A DNA stretch of 64,000 bases, taken from Paenibacillus sp. yr247 (GTDB taxonomy: Bacteria; Bacillota; Bacilli; Paenibacillales; NBRC-103111). How positions within the stretch are numbered: position 1 is the first letter of the stretch; each line of letters opens with the position of its first letter. The stretch spans positions 118,419 through 182,418 of the forward strand of contig NZ_FNIF01000009.1 in NCBI RefSeq assembly GCF_900103825.1, given 5' to 3'. A program made the position numbers and the translations under genes. The notes under the pieces are model-generated. The model did not search any database and was not told where the DNA came from. It saw only the letters and a program-made list of their open reading frames with translations. Shown here piece after piece: positions 26,415 through 34,710 of the stretch.

Positions 26415-26623
26415 CTCGCCTGGGCTTGCCTCAAACTGTAGTATGCGGTGGGTATTCAGTACGGCGTAAAGTATAGGCTTCTTGGGGGTTCAGGCTCTGC
26501 CTAAACTATCGCCGTAATCAAATTGCCGCTAACCTCTTTTTCGGCTGTGCCATAAAGGTTCTCGTTGTTCTCGAACGTAGGTATCGGCAACGGCTGAAAT
26601 ATAGACGAAAGGAATGTTTAGCG

Positions 26624-27208
26624 ATGAGCAGCGAGCTGTTTGGATATGCGCGAGTAAGCTCGGTGGAGCAAAACTTGGATCGGCAAACTGATGAATTGCA
26701 TAAGAACGGTGTTCGAGACGAGAACTTGTTCATGGATAAAATGACAGGCGCTACGTTGGAACGTCCCGGATTTGATGCGTTGCAACAAAGGCTTCGGGAG
26801 GGCGATGTTGTGATCACAGAGAGCCTATCCCGGTTAAGCCGGACGACCACAGACTTGTTGAACATTATTAACGACTGGCAGCAGCGCGGCATCACGTATA
26901 TCAGTTTGAAAGAGTCCATCGATTTCTCAACCTCAACTGGCAAATTGATTTTGTCCGTTATGGCATCCATCAGCGAGTTTGAACGCAATATGATTAGGGA
27001 TCGCGTGAAGGAGGGCATTGCTTCGGCCAGATCCAGAGGGCGGGTTGGCGGCAGGAAGCCTACGGATAAGAGTAAAGTAGTCAAAGCAATCAAACTTTAC
27101 GAGTCCAAGACGCATAGCCTTAAAGAAATCAGAGACGTGACGGGCGTTACAGAGTCGGTGCTGTATAGGGCGTTGAGAAAGCAAGCTTCATCGAAGAGTA
27201 TTTATTAA
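26624..27208 (+). CDS. small serine recombinase (resolvase/invertase)
   Basis: 194 residues. Seen: YARVSS at residues 6-11 with the catalytic Ser, DRQTDEL, LSRLSRTTTDLLNII (the conserved Arg pair), the long E helix (SEFERNMIRDRVKEGIASA), and a C-terminal helix-turn-helix (HSLKEIRDVTGVTESVLYRAL). The length is normal for the Tn3-resolvase/Hin class. It may resolve dimers or invert a segment of the element; paired crossover sites were not identified. Confidence 0.92.
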   Translation: MSSELFGYARVSSVEQNLDRQTDELHKNGVRDENLFMDKMTGATLERPGFDALQQRLREGDVVITESLSRLSRTTTDLLNIINDWQQRGITYISLKESIDFSTSTGKLILSVMASISEFERNMIRDRVKEGIASARSRGRVGGRKPTDKSKVVKAIKLYESKTHSLKEIRDVTGVTESVLYRALRKQASSKSIY

Positions 27209-27418
27209 AAATTTGCGATATCATTTCTAAATTTCCAGTTGGGCTGCAAGGCGTGATCACTAATACGTCTTGCATAGCTTAGCTGGCATTTTTTTGAGCA
27301 TTTTTAGGAGATTACAGTTCTAGGCGGATAATTTTTTCGCATTCAAGAGTTGTTTACTGATCATTTTTACAAGTAGACAGGAGTTAATCTCCGAGTCATT
27401 TGTTGTAGGTGGTCGCAC

Positions 27419-27646
27419 ATGGTATCAGGTATTTCTGTAGGTGATTGTGTCACGAGTAGCTCTGTTCAGGATTCTCCAGTTTGCAAGATTACGCGCAAGT
27501 TTGTTGGTGATCGACCGCTAAACGAGGTTCTTCAATCCGTGTTACAGAGTAAAGTTGACAACATAGTTGAAGCGATCTATCATGCAACACAAGCGAATAC
27601 TGTCACGTCTCATACACTCCACACCGAAGGGGCGGAATCGATATGA
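27419..27646 (+). CDS. small protein coupled to the serine recombinase
   Basis: 75 residues, ATG at 27419, overlapping the recombinase start by 4 bases (ATGA). The second half (RPLNEVLQSVLQSKVDNIVEA) is an amphipathic helix. Family not named. Such small ORFs often precede large serine recombinases of integrated elements and may help excision (inference). The 210 bases upstream hold a hairpin (GCAAG-CGT/ACG-CTTGC) and an AGCTGGCATTTTTTT terminator-like run. Confidence 0.55.
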   Translation: MVSGISVGDCVTSSSVQDSPVCKITRKFVGDRPLNEVLQSVLQSKVDNIVEAIYHATQANTVTSHTLHTEGAESI

Positions 27647-29215
27647 GAAGTGGCACCTATGCAAGGTCTAGTACCAATACGAAAAGCGGCGTCTATGCAA
27701 GGGTTAGTACCACAATGTTAAGTCAAAAGGATAGCTTGGAAAATCAGAAATCGTTCTTTGAAAATTACATTCAGCAAAAGGGCTGGGAGCTCGCTGGTAT
27801 TTATGCTGATGAAGGCATTACGGGAACCAGTACGGCGAAACGAACTCAGCTACAACTACTGATGCAGGACGCAGAACAAGGCAAGTTTGATGTTGTGCTT
27901 GTGAAGTCGCTTTCGCGTTTGGCAAGAGATACCGTAGACTCGATTACGCTTGTTCGCAAGTTAAAGAGCTATGGAGTTGTTTTAATTACTGTGGATGATA
28001 ACTATAATTCGTTTGAAGACGTGAACGAAATGAGACTGCAAATGTACTCCCTGTTTGCTCAACAAGAAAGCGAAAGCGCTTCGGTTCGGGTAAAATTCGG
28101 AATTGCGGAAAAATCGAGAAACGGTGTATTCCACGGCACTCCGCCATACGGTTATGATAAAGTAAAAGGAAAGCTGGTTCCAAATCCGCAACATGCGGAA
28201 ACGGTTCGACTCATTTATCGATTGTATCTGCATGAAGGCTGGGGTTGGCAAAAGATCGCCAATTACTTAACCGATAAAAAGATCCCCTCACCGAGGATGT
28301 TGATTGGAGCCAAGAATGCCGGAACCATTTGGCATGAGACAGCGGTCAAGATCATTCTTCAGAACCGTCATTATACGGGAGATTTGGTTCAGGGGCGCTC
28401 CAGTGTAGACAGGGACAATAAACTGTTTCATCAGGAGAAAGGGTACAAGCTTCGTCATCAGAATGATGAAAGTAAATGGTTTGTCGTGGAGAATGCGCAT
28501 TCCCCGATTATTTCCCGCGAAGAGTTCACTGCTACAAGAGAAGGTAGCATTCAAATCGAGGGCGATGTTTTGTGGTCGGGGTAAAAAGTCGCTTTTTGCT
28601 CGCCTTGCATACTGCGCTCATTGCGGTAAGGGCATGAATTATAAGAATGATCGAGAAGGGTATGTGTGTGCTACCTATCAAAAGCGTGGCAGTAAGGGAT
28701 GCCCTTCCCATTTCATCCGGCATGATGAGTTAAAAGAGTCTGTTTTAGCGGATTTGCGCCAGTTGTCGGGGAACGCACTGGATCGGGACTCGCTGGTGGA
28801 GAAGGCGCTTAAAAAGGCGAATGAAAAATCGAATCACGCTCTTACTGAATTGAAATCGATCAAGAAGAAAATGCAGCAGCTTCAACAAGAGCAGTTGGAA
28901 TTGGTTCGCGCCATGACTCGTAAAATGATCGACGATGATACGTTCCAGATGAGCAATACTGCTTTAAAGGATGAGCAGCAAGCTTTGAAAGCAAGGGCAG
29001 CAATCTTGGAGGCGGTTCTGAGTCAGGGTGAAGCCAATGAGCGTATCATGCAGAGATTCAGGGAAGAAGTTAGGCGATTTACGGAGTTGCAGATTGATGG
29101 CGAAGAAGTCCTTCGCGAAGTGCTTCAGCGTTTGATTGATCGTATTGAAATTGAGCTGGATGGTGGAATTGTTATCCACTATAACTTTGGAAATCCGTTG
29201 TCAGCGGGGGCGTAA
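27643..29215 (+). pseudogene. large serine recombinase, frameshifted
   Basis: The first frame runs 27643-28584, the second to 29215. N-terminal resolvase domain with GVYARVST (catalytic Ser), KSLSRLARDTVDSI and the E helix; recombinase domain (TPPYGYDKVKGKLVPNPQHA, WGWQKIANYLTDKKIPSP); then, after a shift near 28540, the zinc ribbon (CAHCGKGMNYKN, CATYQKRGSKGCPSHF) and a coiled coil. Reading ATRE into KVAFKSRAMFCGRG restores one protein of about 520 residues. This looks like the integrase that placed the element, now broken unless the shift is an error. The N-terminus holds a small internal repeat (GTYARSST/GVYARVST). Confidence 0.82.
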
Positions 29216-29243
29216 TTCGCCCCCTGTATCACGTCAATATTAA

Positions 29244-29287
29244 GCACTCCATACATGTGGAGTGCGTAGTGTCCACATATTATGTGG
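29244..29287 (+). repeat. two palindromes just after the recombinase
   Basis: GCACTCCA (29244-29251) pairs with TGGAGTGC (29258-29265), and CCACAT (29273-29278) with ATGTGG (29282-29287). They may be a recombinase binding or attachment region or a terminator without a T run. The 11-mer ACATGTGGAGT inside it also occurs at 14509-14519. Confidence 0.4.
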
Positions 29288-29387
29288 GTAAAAAATAACC
29301 GGGTATACAGATTCTGTCTGGAATATCAACAGCCGTTACAGGAAATTAAAAGAACTGATTCAGAAACATGATCCTACTATAGTTGGG

Positions 29388-29735
29388 GTGGGAGGGCTGC
29401 TCTTTTGTAACAAAATGCGGAGGAAGCGGCGATTAGGGACATTATTCCGACTTTTCAATGAGCAGCTGTTCCACGGACTTGGCGTGTCCAATGAGGATTT
29501 GTTTCGATTTCCGTGGTTCCAATGTGACAGCTCAGGTGTGTTCGCTCCCCGAAAGTTTGGATCTATCTATACGCGTGGGAGGCAAATACCTTTGCCCAGT
29601 GGCTGGACAGTTGAACAAGGGATCGGTTATGGGCTAAAGCTCTTCACTTCACTAGAAGAGAATTACCACGATGAATGCCCGGCTTCATTGCTCATCCCTC
29701 CTGAACACATGCCGGAACCTCTCTCTTTATTCTAG
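29388..29735 (+). CDS. hypothetical protein, possibly a C-terminal remnant
   Basis: 115 residues if read from GTG 29388; ATG 29415 is an alternative and neither has a ribosome site. The frame is open back to 29299 and reads NINSRYRKLKELIQKHDPT, which looks coding, so this may be the 3' part of a gene cut on its left, next to the recombinase. It is basic at the start (KMRRKRR) and globular after, ending LIPPEHMPEPLSLF. Not recognised. Confidence 0.4.
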   Translation: MGGLLFCNKMRRKRRLGTLFRLFNEQLFHGLGVSNEDLFRFPWFQCDSSGVFAPRKFGSIYTRGRQIPLPSGWTVEQGIGYGLKLFTSLEENYHDECPASLLIPPEHMPEPLSLF

Positions 29736-29774
29736 CATTCGATATTTCTTTATGTAACGATTAAATTTAATGGA

Positions 29775-29988
29775 TTGTCGATTCATAGGTCTTATGGTAT
29801 ACTCGACTTGTAACTAGTTCTATTTGCTCACTTGTTCTATATTTATATAGTTCAAGAAGTAGCCTGATGCCGAAGAGATAAGCCCTATTGGGTGGTATGT
29901 ATCTGGATATAGTCTGTCTATTTTTCCTGTTGGATAAATGGACAGACTATGTTCCACGAAGACATCCCTACCTGACAGGGCTTTTTTG
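29775..29988 (+). ncRNA. conserved leader RNA, copy 2, with promoter and terminator
   Basis: Promoter TTGTCG (29775-29780), 17-bp spacer, extended -10 TGGTATACT (-10 at 29798-29803). Then TTTGCTCAC, hairpin CTTG-CTATAT/ATATAG-CAAG closed by GCT/AGC, the core CTGATGCC-GAAGAGATAAGCCC followed by TATTGGGTGGTAT, a long variable hairpin (ATAGTCTGTC/GACAGACTAT), and AGGGCT (29977-29982) pairing AGCCCT (29881-29886). A TTTTTT run follows directly, making the closing helix a terminator. It precedes the gene at 30016. Confidence 0.72.
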
Positions 29989-30015
29989 TATGGGACTTTG
30001 AAGAGGAGGGATTGT

Positions 30016-30729
30016 ATGCTGATCACACTATTAGGTGCTATTGCCTCAGCGTTTTTATTTTTAACGCTATGGCAAAAGGCAAAGGCTGATATTTCATTTC
30101 TTGAAAGTAAGGCCGTGAGCTTCGGAGAGAGGGAGACGACGATGCTTCGTGAAATTGAGTGGCTCAATCAGCAACTCAGTTTGCAGGGGGTACGATCGAA
30201 TCCTACGGTAACGCAACCTCAATCCAGCCATCTTCATGAATTCGAGGCATTGGATAGGTGGGATATTGGAGAAACAGTTCCGGTTAAACCGCCTGATGAG
30301 TTGCAGGTTGCAGCACTTAATGATGTATCTATGTTATTTCTCACAAAACTCGGGGTTAACACTGCGAATGAAGTAATACCCGAGGGCGAGACCTTACTCC
30401 AAACGGAAACCGGGGAATTCGATATTCCATTCGTCGAAGAGCCTGAATTGGAGCAAGGATCATGGTTTCCAGAGAGTGAAGTCACTATGCTCACAGCATC
30501 TTCACTCGACAAACCAGGCCTGCACTTCTTTGAAGGGGAGATCATTCAAAAGTTTGGTGAGGATTTTGCAATGGTCTCAAATGGGGAGCATTCCTACCAT
30601 CTATCCCATGCGAAATTCACTCGCCATCAGCCTGGAGATAAAATTTCTATACAAGTTCTTGTTTCCCCATCGGGAGCTAGGGAAACCATTGCAGTTTGGC
30701 CTCAACAGCAAGCTCTCATTTCCGCATGA
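30016..30729 (+). CDS. hypothetical membrane-anchored coiled-coil protein
   Basis: 237 residues; ATG 30016 after GAGGAGGGA. One N-terminal membrane helix (MLITLLGAIASAFLFLTLW), then a coiled coil (residues 22-60), an acidic linker, and a C-terminal domain (HFFEGEIIQKFGEDFAMVSN, RHQPGDKISIQVLV) with the feel of a small beta barrel. No family recognised. It is the first gene after leader RNA copy 2, 28 bases from the T run. Confidence 0.7.
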   Translation: MLITLLGAIASAFLFLTLWQKAKADISFLESKAVSFGERETTMLREIEWLNQQLSLQGVRSNPTVTQPQSSHLHEFEALDRWDIGETVPVKPPDELQVAALNDVSMLFLTKLGVNTANEVIPEGETLLQTETGEFDIPFVEEPELEQGSWFPESEVTMLTASSLDKPGLHFFEGEIIQKFGEDFAMVSNGEHSYHLSHAKFTRHQPGDKISIQVLVSPSGARETIAVWPQQQALISA

Positions 30730-30915
30730 TGGTCAGGTTGGGAATCGCACGTATTCCCAACCATGACTTTTTACCTAAAGTTTTTATATTGGGTATTCCT
30801 TACAATCATGTAATATGGTATAAATGATCTGGTCGAAATATGTCATATTACCTACTATTTTGACGTATTTTGCGTTATTTTGTAAAAAGATAGTAAAAAA
30901 TTACCTAAGAATATA

Positions 30916-30944
30916 TTGACAATTAGCATTGTCATCCAATATAT
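30916..30944 (+). promoter_or_regulatory. promoter with internal palindrome
   Basis: TTGACA with an 18-bp spacer to TATATT upstream of the gene at 31017. A perfect palindrome TGACAA-TTAGCA-TTGTCA covers the -35 and spacer, a classic operator position. The whole stretch 30760-31010 is very AT-rich and non-coding. Confidence 0.55.
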
Positions 30945-31016
30945 TGAAAATACAAGTTTAAAATCGTAATATTATAAATAAATGATATTATGATATTTTT
31001 TATAGGAGGGATTTAT

Positions 31017-31394
31017 ATGATACCACAGCAACAACTTTGTATTGATCAGACTATGGATCTGGTCAAGGCACTAATCACAAACGACTGCCCGTTTATAACC
31101 ATCAGCAATAGTGCTCAGAATGAAGGGACGATCGTTCTTCATTTTTCTCCTCGCGTACGAGTGCCGCGTGTCGAACGCATCACATCGGAAAGTCCGCGGT
31201 ATGAACGAGGAAAAGTTTACCTTAATCACTTCAAGGATGGAATTGATGAGGGCAATCTCGAGTTTGCACTTGATATCATTGAAACCAAGCTTCTGACAAC
31301 ACGAATGATCTCGGGAAGTATTCACTTTCTGTTCGCTGATGGTGTCATTCAGAATATACAGACAAAAAGCTCTATGCTTCATAGCGATATGTAA
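31017..31394 (+). CDS. hypothetical protein
   Basis: 125 residues; ATG 31017 after AGGAGGG. Soluble alpha/beta protein with PRVERITSESPRYERGKVYL in the middle and FALDIIETKLL near the end. No family named. It starts a short run with the two genes after it (gaps under 20 bases), behind the promoter/operator at 30916. Confidence 0.7.
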   Translation: MIPQQQLCIDQTMDLVKALITNDCPFITISNSAQNEGTIVLHFSPRVRVPRVERITSESPRYERGKVYLNHFKDGIDEGNLEFALDIIETKLLTTRMISGSIHFLFADGVIQNIQTKSSMLHSDM

Positions 31395-31407
31395 GGGAGG
31401 GATACCA

Positions 31408-31701
31408 TTGGAACAGAAACTCCCAGCCACCGGCGGAGGTGGAGATTGGTTTAGCACGCCAGATCCCAATGCGATTGACGCTTGGCTTATGAACTTTCTA
31501 CATATCCTTCAGAAGTATGGGGTATTGTGTACGGCAGTGTGCTGCCTGATGTTCTATTTTTTTTATCGTCTGGCCAAGATCAGAAAAAATCTGGTTGTCG
31601 CTAAGTTTTGGATGACAACTTCCTGGGGAATGGTATTCCTTACTATACTATTCATCATTTTGCCGTATTTTGTTTTAGTGTTTTATCAAAGCAATTCTTA
31701 A
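31408..31701 (+). CDS. small two-helix membrane protein
   Basis: 97 residues from TTG 31408, which has AGGGAGGG upstream; an ATG at 31339 in the same frame overlaps the previous gene and is unlikely. A Gly-rich N-terminus (LPATGGGGDW) is followed by two membrane helices (GVLCTAVCCLMFYFFYRL and WGMVFLTILFIILPYFVLVF) separated by a basic loop. The size and layout would suit a pilin-like or channel subunit of a transfer system, but no other transfer gene is near, so this is only a suggestion. Confidence 0.6.
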   Translation: MEQKLPATGGGGDWFSTPDPNAIDAWLMNFLHILQKYGVLCTAVCCLMFYFFYRLAKIRKNLVVAKFWMTTSWGMVFLTILFIILPYFVLVFYQSNS

Positions 31702-31716
31702 GAGGGAGGACATGCT

Positions 31717-32211
31717 GTGGCTAAAATCTATCAATTTCCCACTCAGCGTCAGAAACGCCTAGGACTTGCTGATCTTTTCTCTCCGGAGGAAGTAAATACC
31801 TATAAAAAATATTTCACAGATAGTGATGACTGGCAGCAAAGCGGAAAAGATCAAGCCATATATCAAGGTTATCCTTGGATGACTCCGTGTGAACCGGTAC
31901 GTGGTGATATGGTTTGGTATGTTAATGAGAAGCTCGGTTTTGGTACTTGGGTCATCAATAAAAGTTCGGCCAACACTGTAGAGAATACGGATCTTGTTTG
32001 GGGCTGGAGTCCATTTGTGCGGAAGTCGCCAGCGCCAATTCATGAGCCTTTAAACTTAACGCAAAAGGAAATGCGACATCACATCGTCTGGATCGTGGAT
32101 GAAGAAGAATATGGGCAATATGGTCTCGTTACGAATAAAGGAGAGCTCTGGGTACCTCACCCAAGACCTGTCCATTGGAGAGATCATAATGCAGCTTACA
32201 GCAACTTGTAG
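31717..32211 (+). CDS. hypothetical protein
   Basis: 164 residues; GTG 31717 after GGGAGGA. Rich in Trp and Tyr, with two similar stretches (RGDMVWYVNEKLGFGTWVIN and RHHIVWIVDEEEYGQYGLVT) that look like a duplicated small beta unit. No known family. Same strand and 15 bases after the membrane protein. Confidence 0.65.
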   Translation: MAKIYQFPTQRQKRLGLADLFSPEEVNTYKKYFTDSDDWQQSGKDQAIYQGYPWMTPCEPVRGDMVWYVNEKLGFGTWVINKSSANTVENTDLVWGWSPFVRKSPAPIHEPLNLTQKEMRHHIVWIVDEEEYGQYGLVTNKGELWVPHPRPVHWRDHNAAYSNL

Positions 32212-32313
32212 ATTACGGCTAAGAGAGCTGCGATCATAAGTTGCTTTTAATTTGTTGTGACGGCACGAGGAAATAAACCGTGGATTTCATTTATATGAAA
32301 GGAGACTTTAATT

Positions 32314-33171
32314 ATGCGGACTGCTTTTCTTCCGAGCGGCAAATTAGTCAGTGCAGATGAATACCAGGAATCAATCCATGGCTTTGAAATCCTCTGTATG
32401 GACAAATCCTGCCGGGCACCCCTTATTTTTGTGCCTAAATCAGAAAAAGCATCTTCACATTTTAAGACTGTCGGCAAAACTCAAGATACTAAGCATAGTG
32501 CTACATGCGGATTTTATTCTCCGCTTGATATTGTTGAAGCAATCGAGAAGGTTACCGAATATCAGGTTGATGTCCTGGAGTCAACAGTAAAGAAAACGCT
32601 CATTTCTCTAAACATGAGAGGGCTGGACCCCGACTATGAAAAGAAGAAAACAGAACGAGAAGGTCAGCAAGAAGAGCAGGATCCAGACAAGATTAAGACC
32701 AAAGAAAAAAATGAGAATCCAAGTTCAATCAGCTCGCTTAAAAGTATTGTTAAACTTCTTGTAACCTATGAGCCTGACCAGCTGTCAACGATATACTTTT
32801 CCATCGGTAATGGAAGAAAAATGCCGATCTCTAAGATGGTGTTAAGTCAAGAACGTGCACATTTCATGTTATGGAACGATCAATCAATCCGTGATGTGGG
32901 GTATTTTGTTTATGGCAGGGTCCAAGATTTTCTTCGCAGAGATAAGGTTTGGTTTGTCCGTTTGGAAAAGGTAAACGATGTTCCTTTTACCATCGTTATC
33001 TTTGACAAGCATTTTAAACACTTTACATTGTCAGAGGAGAAGTTGAAGGGGAAGGATATCTTAATCTATGGGGTTCTTCGAAAAAATGAATACCAGGATC
33101 GTCAGACAACAGAGATTATCATTAAGAGTGATAAGTACATCGAGTTTTTGAAGCGAAGCAAGAATGAATAA
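32314..33171 (+). CDS. hypothetical protein with zinc-finger-like N-terminus
   Basis: 285 residues; ATG after GAAAGGAGA. Residues 28-67 hold C-x4-C, then His and H-x4-C (CMDKSCRAPLIFVP, SSHFKTV, KHSATCGFY), which resembles the Cys/His N-terminal domain of CoiA-like competence proteins. A charged linker (residues 105-145, EKKKTEREGQQEEQDPDK) leads to a beta-rich C-terminal domain (VGYFVYGRVQDFLRRDKVWF, DILIYGVLRKNEYQDR). The CoiA comparison is pattern-based and the nuclease part is not seen. Confidence 0.6.
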   Translation: MRTAFLPSGKLVSADEYQESIHGFEILCMDKSCRAPLIFVPKSEKASSHFKTVGKTQDTKHSATCGFYSPLDIVEAIEKVTEYQVDVLESTVKKTLISLNMRGLDPDYEKKKTEREGQQEEQDPDKIKTKEKNENPSSISSLKSIVKLLVTYEPDQLSTIYFSIGNGRKMPISKMVLSQERAHFMLWNDQSIRDVGYFVYGRVQDFLRRDKVWFVRLEKVNDVPFTIVIFDKHFKHFTLSEEKLKGKDILIYGVLRKNEYQDRQTTEIIIKSDKYIEFLKRSKNE

Positions 33172-33175
33172 AAAA

Positions 33176-33193
33176 GACCGGTTTCGCCGGTCG
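33176..33193. terminator. bidirectional terminator between convergent genes
   Basis: GACCGG-TTTCG-CCGGTC lies between the stops at 33171 (+) and 33208 (-), with A-rich sequence on one side that serves the minus-strand gene as a T run. Confidence 0.6.
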
Positions 33194-33207
33194 CTATATC
33201 ACTTGTC

Positions 33208-33483
33208 TTAAGAGTCGACTTTTTTGGATTGTTGCACGATTAAGATCGGTTTACCGTATGGTTCTAAGCTTACATCCTCGATTGACTCCTCAGAGATATA
33301 ATGTACTTTTTCATTCTCATGGGAAATCTTTTCGATGAGTGCCCAACGGGGCATTTGCCGAAATGATGTTCTCCTTGCTACAAATCCACCTTTGACAGTG
33401 GTTCCATCTTTTAAAGTGACTACCATGGGTTGGCCAGCTTTTATCGCACAAACACTTTTTTTCATATATTCGTCTGGTTTCAC
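33208..33483 (-). CDS. small Sm-fold-like protein
   Basis: 91 residues from GTG 33483 (GAGGGG upstream). The middle VVTLKDGTTVKGGFVARR followed by further strands is the pattern of an Sm/Hfq-like beta barrel (strand, turn with DG, bent strand with G). The only minus-strand gene in this part of the element. The function is unknown; RNA binding would be a guess from the fold pattern. Confidence 0.55.
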   Translation of the reverse strand: MKPDEYMKKSVCAIKAGQPMVVTLKDGTTVKGGFVARRTSFRQMPRWALIEKISHENEKVHYISEESIEDVSLEPYGKPILIVQQSKKVDS

Positions 33484-33611
33484 TGACCCGGCCCCTCACA
33501 TAAAAATATTTAGTTATAATCATATCATCTTACTTTGGTATTGACTATAAATAACGACTGTTATCTAATAAATATTTTTTGAGTATGACTGTAGAGATTG
33601 TGAATCAACTA

Positions 33612-33775
33612 TGCTAGACTAAAACTGTACCTATTTATTTGCTCGCCTTGTAACTGATTGACAAGGAAGAGCTTGACTATGAAGAGACAAGCCCTATGGG
33701 TGGAATGATCCGATAAGGATATGTTTGCATGGCAGACGTATTCAGGAGGACAATCCCACTAATAGGGCTTTATTT
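33612..33775 (+). ncRNA. conserved leader RNA, copy 3, with promoter
   Basis: Extended -10 TGCTAGACT (-10 at 33615-33620); the -35 is weak. Then TTTGCTCGC, hairpin CCTTGT/ACAAGG closed by GCTC/GAGC, the core TTGACTATGAAGAGACAAGC, CCTATGGGTGGAAT, a variable hairpin (GTTTGC/GCAGAC), and TAGGGCT (33763-33769) pairing with AGCCCTA (33690-33696). It precedes the gene at 33885 with a terminator in between. Confidence 0.7.
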
Positions 33776-33834
33776 GTTTTAGGGGGAGGATACGAACGGC
33801 TTTATGATAAAAAATTCGACAATACTATTGAAGG

Positions 33835-33862
33835 AAAGCGCTCAATTGAAGCGCTTTTTATT
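33835..33862 (+). terminator. intrinsic terminator between leader copy 3 and gene
   Basis: AAAGCGCT pairs with AGCGCTTT, then TTTATTAT. Same placement as the terminator after leader copy 1. Confidence 0.7.
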
Positions 33863-33884
33863 ATGTCTAAGGAGATGATTCGAA

Positions 33885-34165
33885 GTGGAACTAGGACTTG
33901 TTAGTTGTAGCAAGAGTAAAGCAACCACAAAAATGAAAGCACGAGATTTATATACGGGTGATTTGTTTAGGAAAGCGAGCAGATATGCCTCCGAACGTCA
34001 TGGCCGGTGGATGATCTTGAGTGCTTTAACGGACTTGTCCATCCAAATGATGAGCTCGAACCTTATACCAGGAGAGGCAAACGCACGGAGGAGGAAAGTA
34101 TATGCAAGCATGCAAGCTTGAGTACACATGGTGGAAATGGCCAGCTGATCCGCTCGAGGTACTAA
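33885..34165 (+). pseudogene. DUF6884-like protein gene, frameshifted
   Basis: GTG 33885 after AAGGAG. It opens LGLVSCSKSKATTKMKARDL, YTGDLFRKASRYASERHGRW, MILSAL, the pattern of DUF6884 proteins (L-x-x-C-x-K-x-K, ARDLYTSPLF, WYILSA-GL). After SAL the frame is lost (TDLSIQMM...), but the shifted frame continues GLVHPNDELEPYTRRGKRTE as expected and stops at 34163-34165. A one-base shift near 34027 therefore truncates the domain. Members are small enzymes of unknown reaction common on phages and mobile elements. Confidence 0.65.
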
Positions 34166-34329
34166 AAAAGTATTTCTCGACCATTGAAGAAGCGCTTTTT
34201 TATGCTGATATGCATCTGCAGCATTATAAAGGTTGGCGGATTGTCTGTAGGGGCCAAGTAATATGTAATCAGATGGACTATATCATTGGCAATCGAACAT
34301 TACTGGATCGTAGGGAGGAAGTTCTGTGA
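34102..34329 (+). CDS. hypothetical protein
   Basis: 75 residues; ATG 34102 after GGAGGAGGAAAG. Overlaps the end of the frameshifted upstream gene. Trp-rich, with FSTIEEALFYADMHLQHYKG in the middle. Not recognised. Its TGA overlaps the GTG of the next gene. Confidence 0.6.
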   Translation: MQACKLEYTWWKWPADPLEVLKKYFSTIEEALFYADMHLQHYKGWRIVCRGQVICNQMDYIIGNRTLLDRREEVL

Positions 34330-34661
34330 TTAATGTATATGAGTATGATAAAGAGCTTGGATGGACTTCGGCAGCAATACCTGTTGCTACCTTAACTGAG
34401 GCGAAGGAGCTGTCGATATCCATTGCCCGAAAGTATTGTAAAGAGGAGCCTGCTTTTACCGGGAATATCTGTATAGGAGCATCCAATAAGGGGGCAATTA
34501 TAATCCCAGAATGGATGGCGTTCTATAATAAAGAAAGCGGTAAGAAATATTGTGCAGTTACTTGGTTGGAGGCTTTTCCAGGAGAAGAAGAGGCTACAAC
34601 ACAGCTTCTGGCAGCTGATCATGGGATTGATCCTACACAGATTGAAGTTCGATTCGAATGA
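34326..34661 (+). CDS. hypothetical protein
   Basis: 111 residues; GTG 34326 overlapping the previous stop by 4 bases, with AGGGAGGAAG upstream. Soluble alpha/beta protein, with LTEAKELSISIARKYCKEEP and a C-terminal acidic stretch. Not recognised. Followed by a terminator. Confidence 0.65.
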   Translation: MINVYEYDKELGWTSAAIPVATLTEAKELSISIARKYCKEEPAFTGNICIGASNKGAIIIPEWMAFYNKESGKKYCAVTWLEAFPGEEEATTQLLAADHGIDPTQIEVRFE

Positions 34662-34662
34662 G

Positions 34663-34696
34663 AAGGCAGCTCTAAGGCTGTCTTTATTATTTTTTA
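34663..34696 (+). terminator. intrinsic terminator
   Basis: AAGGCAGC pairs with GCTGTCTT (one G-U), followed by TATTATTTTTT, just upstream of the ribosome site of the next gene. Confidence 0.7.
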
Positions 34697-34710
34697 GGTG
34701 GTTGATCGAT

